Of a stretch of DNA of 6,282 nucleotides, positions 6,107 to 6,282 are shown piece by piece. The first letter of the stretch is position 1. Each line of letters starts with the position of its first letter. Source of the DNA: Planctomycetota bacterium (GTDB taxonomy: Bacteria; Planctomycetota; SZUA-567; H5-PLA8); NCBI GenBank assembly GCA_025355035.1, contig JANXLS010000781.1, forward strand, positions 1-6,282, in the 5' to 3' direction. A program made the translations under genes and the position numbers. The notes below the pieces were generated by a model. That model made no database searches. It saw only the letters and a program-made list of their open reading frames with translations, and was not told the DNA's origin.

Positions 6107-6180
6107 GTTTCGTCTTCCAGTTCGGTCTCATCTCCGGCGGAAGTAATAAAATCAGGTGCGAAACGAAGGGAAATCGATCC

Positions 6181-6282
6181 ATGAAGGTCATGAAGTTTGG
6201 CGGCACGTCCGTTGGCAGTCCCGATGCCATGAACCGTTGCGCGGAGTTGGTTGAGCGCGAAATCAAATTGAGCGGGAAGAAT
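6181..6282 (+). CDS. Aspartate kinase, N-terminal fragment (3' truncated by window)
   Basis: Only 34 codons are present, but they begin MKVMKFGGTSVGSPDAM. The KFGGTSVG motif at residues 5-12 is the nucleotide-binding signature of aspartokinases, which phosphorylate L-aspartate with ATP as the first step to lysine, threonine, methionine and diaminopimelate. The rest (CAELVEREI) is the expected first helix. The ATG at 6181 is chosen over the ATG at 6190 because an AAGGG ribosome site is properly placed for it, while the later one has its purine-rich stretch only two bases away. Family starts of the form M-x-V-M-K-F-G-G are common. The window ends too soon to tell a monofunctional enzyme (lysC) from a fused aspartokinase-homoserine dehydrogenase (thrA/metL), so no symbol is given. 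A promoter at 6079-6106 suggests its own transcription. Confidence 0.9.
   Translation, partial: MKVMKFGGTSVGSPDAMNRCAELVEREIKLSGKN

Overview
The window reads as a stretch of ordinary chromosome from an uncultured-type, Gram-negative-style bacterium of moderately high G+C content. A Planctomycetota/Verrucomicrobiota (PVC) relative is my best guess. This rests on the prepilin-like proteins with an RGxRGT...H module, the 'GGFRG-ADxLW' TPR-like membrane protein, the M50 protease with a Trp-rich charged tail, and short intergenic repeats built on TGCYGAG and GACAAAT. None of these is a proof of taxonomy.

Layout. Positions 1-1035 (+) hold the end of a two-gene prepilin-like cluster: a 5'-truncated minor pilin/pseudopilin-like protein, then a small PilV/GspI-like prepilin 6 bases downstream. 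Positions 1080-5142 (-) carry four genes in a row, listed here in transcription order: an M50/site-2-protease-type membrane metalloprotease (5142-4379), an enoyl-CoA hydratase (4278-3514), a flippase-like (UPF0104/LPG-synthase TM-region) integral membrane protein (3399-2308), and a membrane-anchored TPR-like protein of unknown function (2183-1080). Gaps between them are about 100-125 bases, so they may be separate units rather than one tight operon. Positions 5229-6017 (+) encode a FabG-like short-chain dehydrogenase/reductase divergent from the protease. From 6181 to the window end (+) lies the start of an aspartate kinase gene behind a good sigma70-type promoter.

Most notable points. (1) The M50 protease gene contains a -1 frame disruption at a run of six T (coding strand). 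The in-frame tail is nonsense-like and runs into a repeat. The -1 frame continues a convincing protein to a stop at 4379. (2) The gap between the protease and the enoyl-CoA hydratase is filled by a palindrome of heptamers (17-bp perfect arms). (3) The protease gene has no Shine-Dalgarno site but has a promoter-like pair placed so that transcription would begin at or next to the ATG, suggesting a leaderless mRNA.

Functionally the window is a mixture: cell-surface filament/secretion proteins, membrane proteolysis and lipid or polyprenyl transport, acyl-CoA/acyl-ACP metabolism (hydratase and reductase, not co-transcribed), and entry into aspartate-family amino acid synthesis. I see no CRISPR array, transposase, tRNA, rRNA, phage genes or defence system. 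No intergenic stretch exceeds 300 bases.
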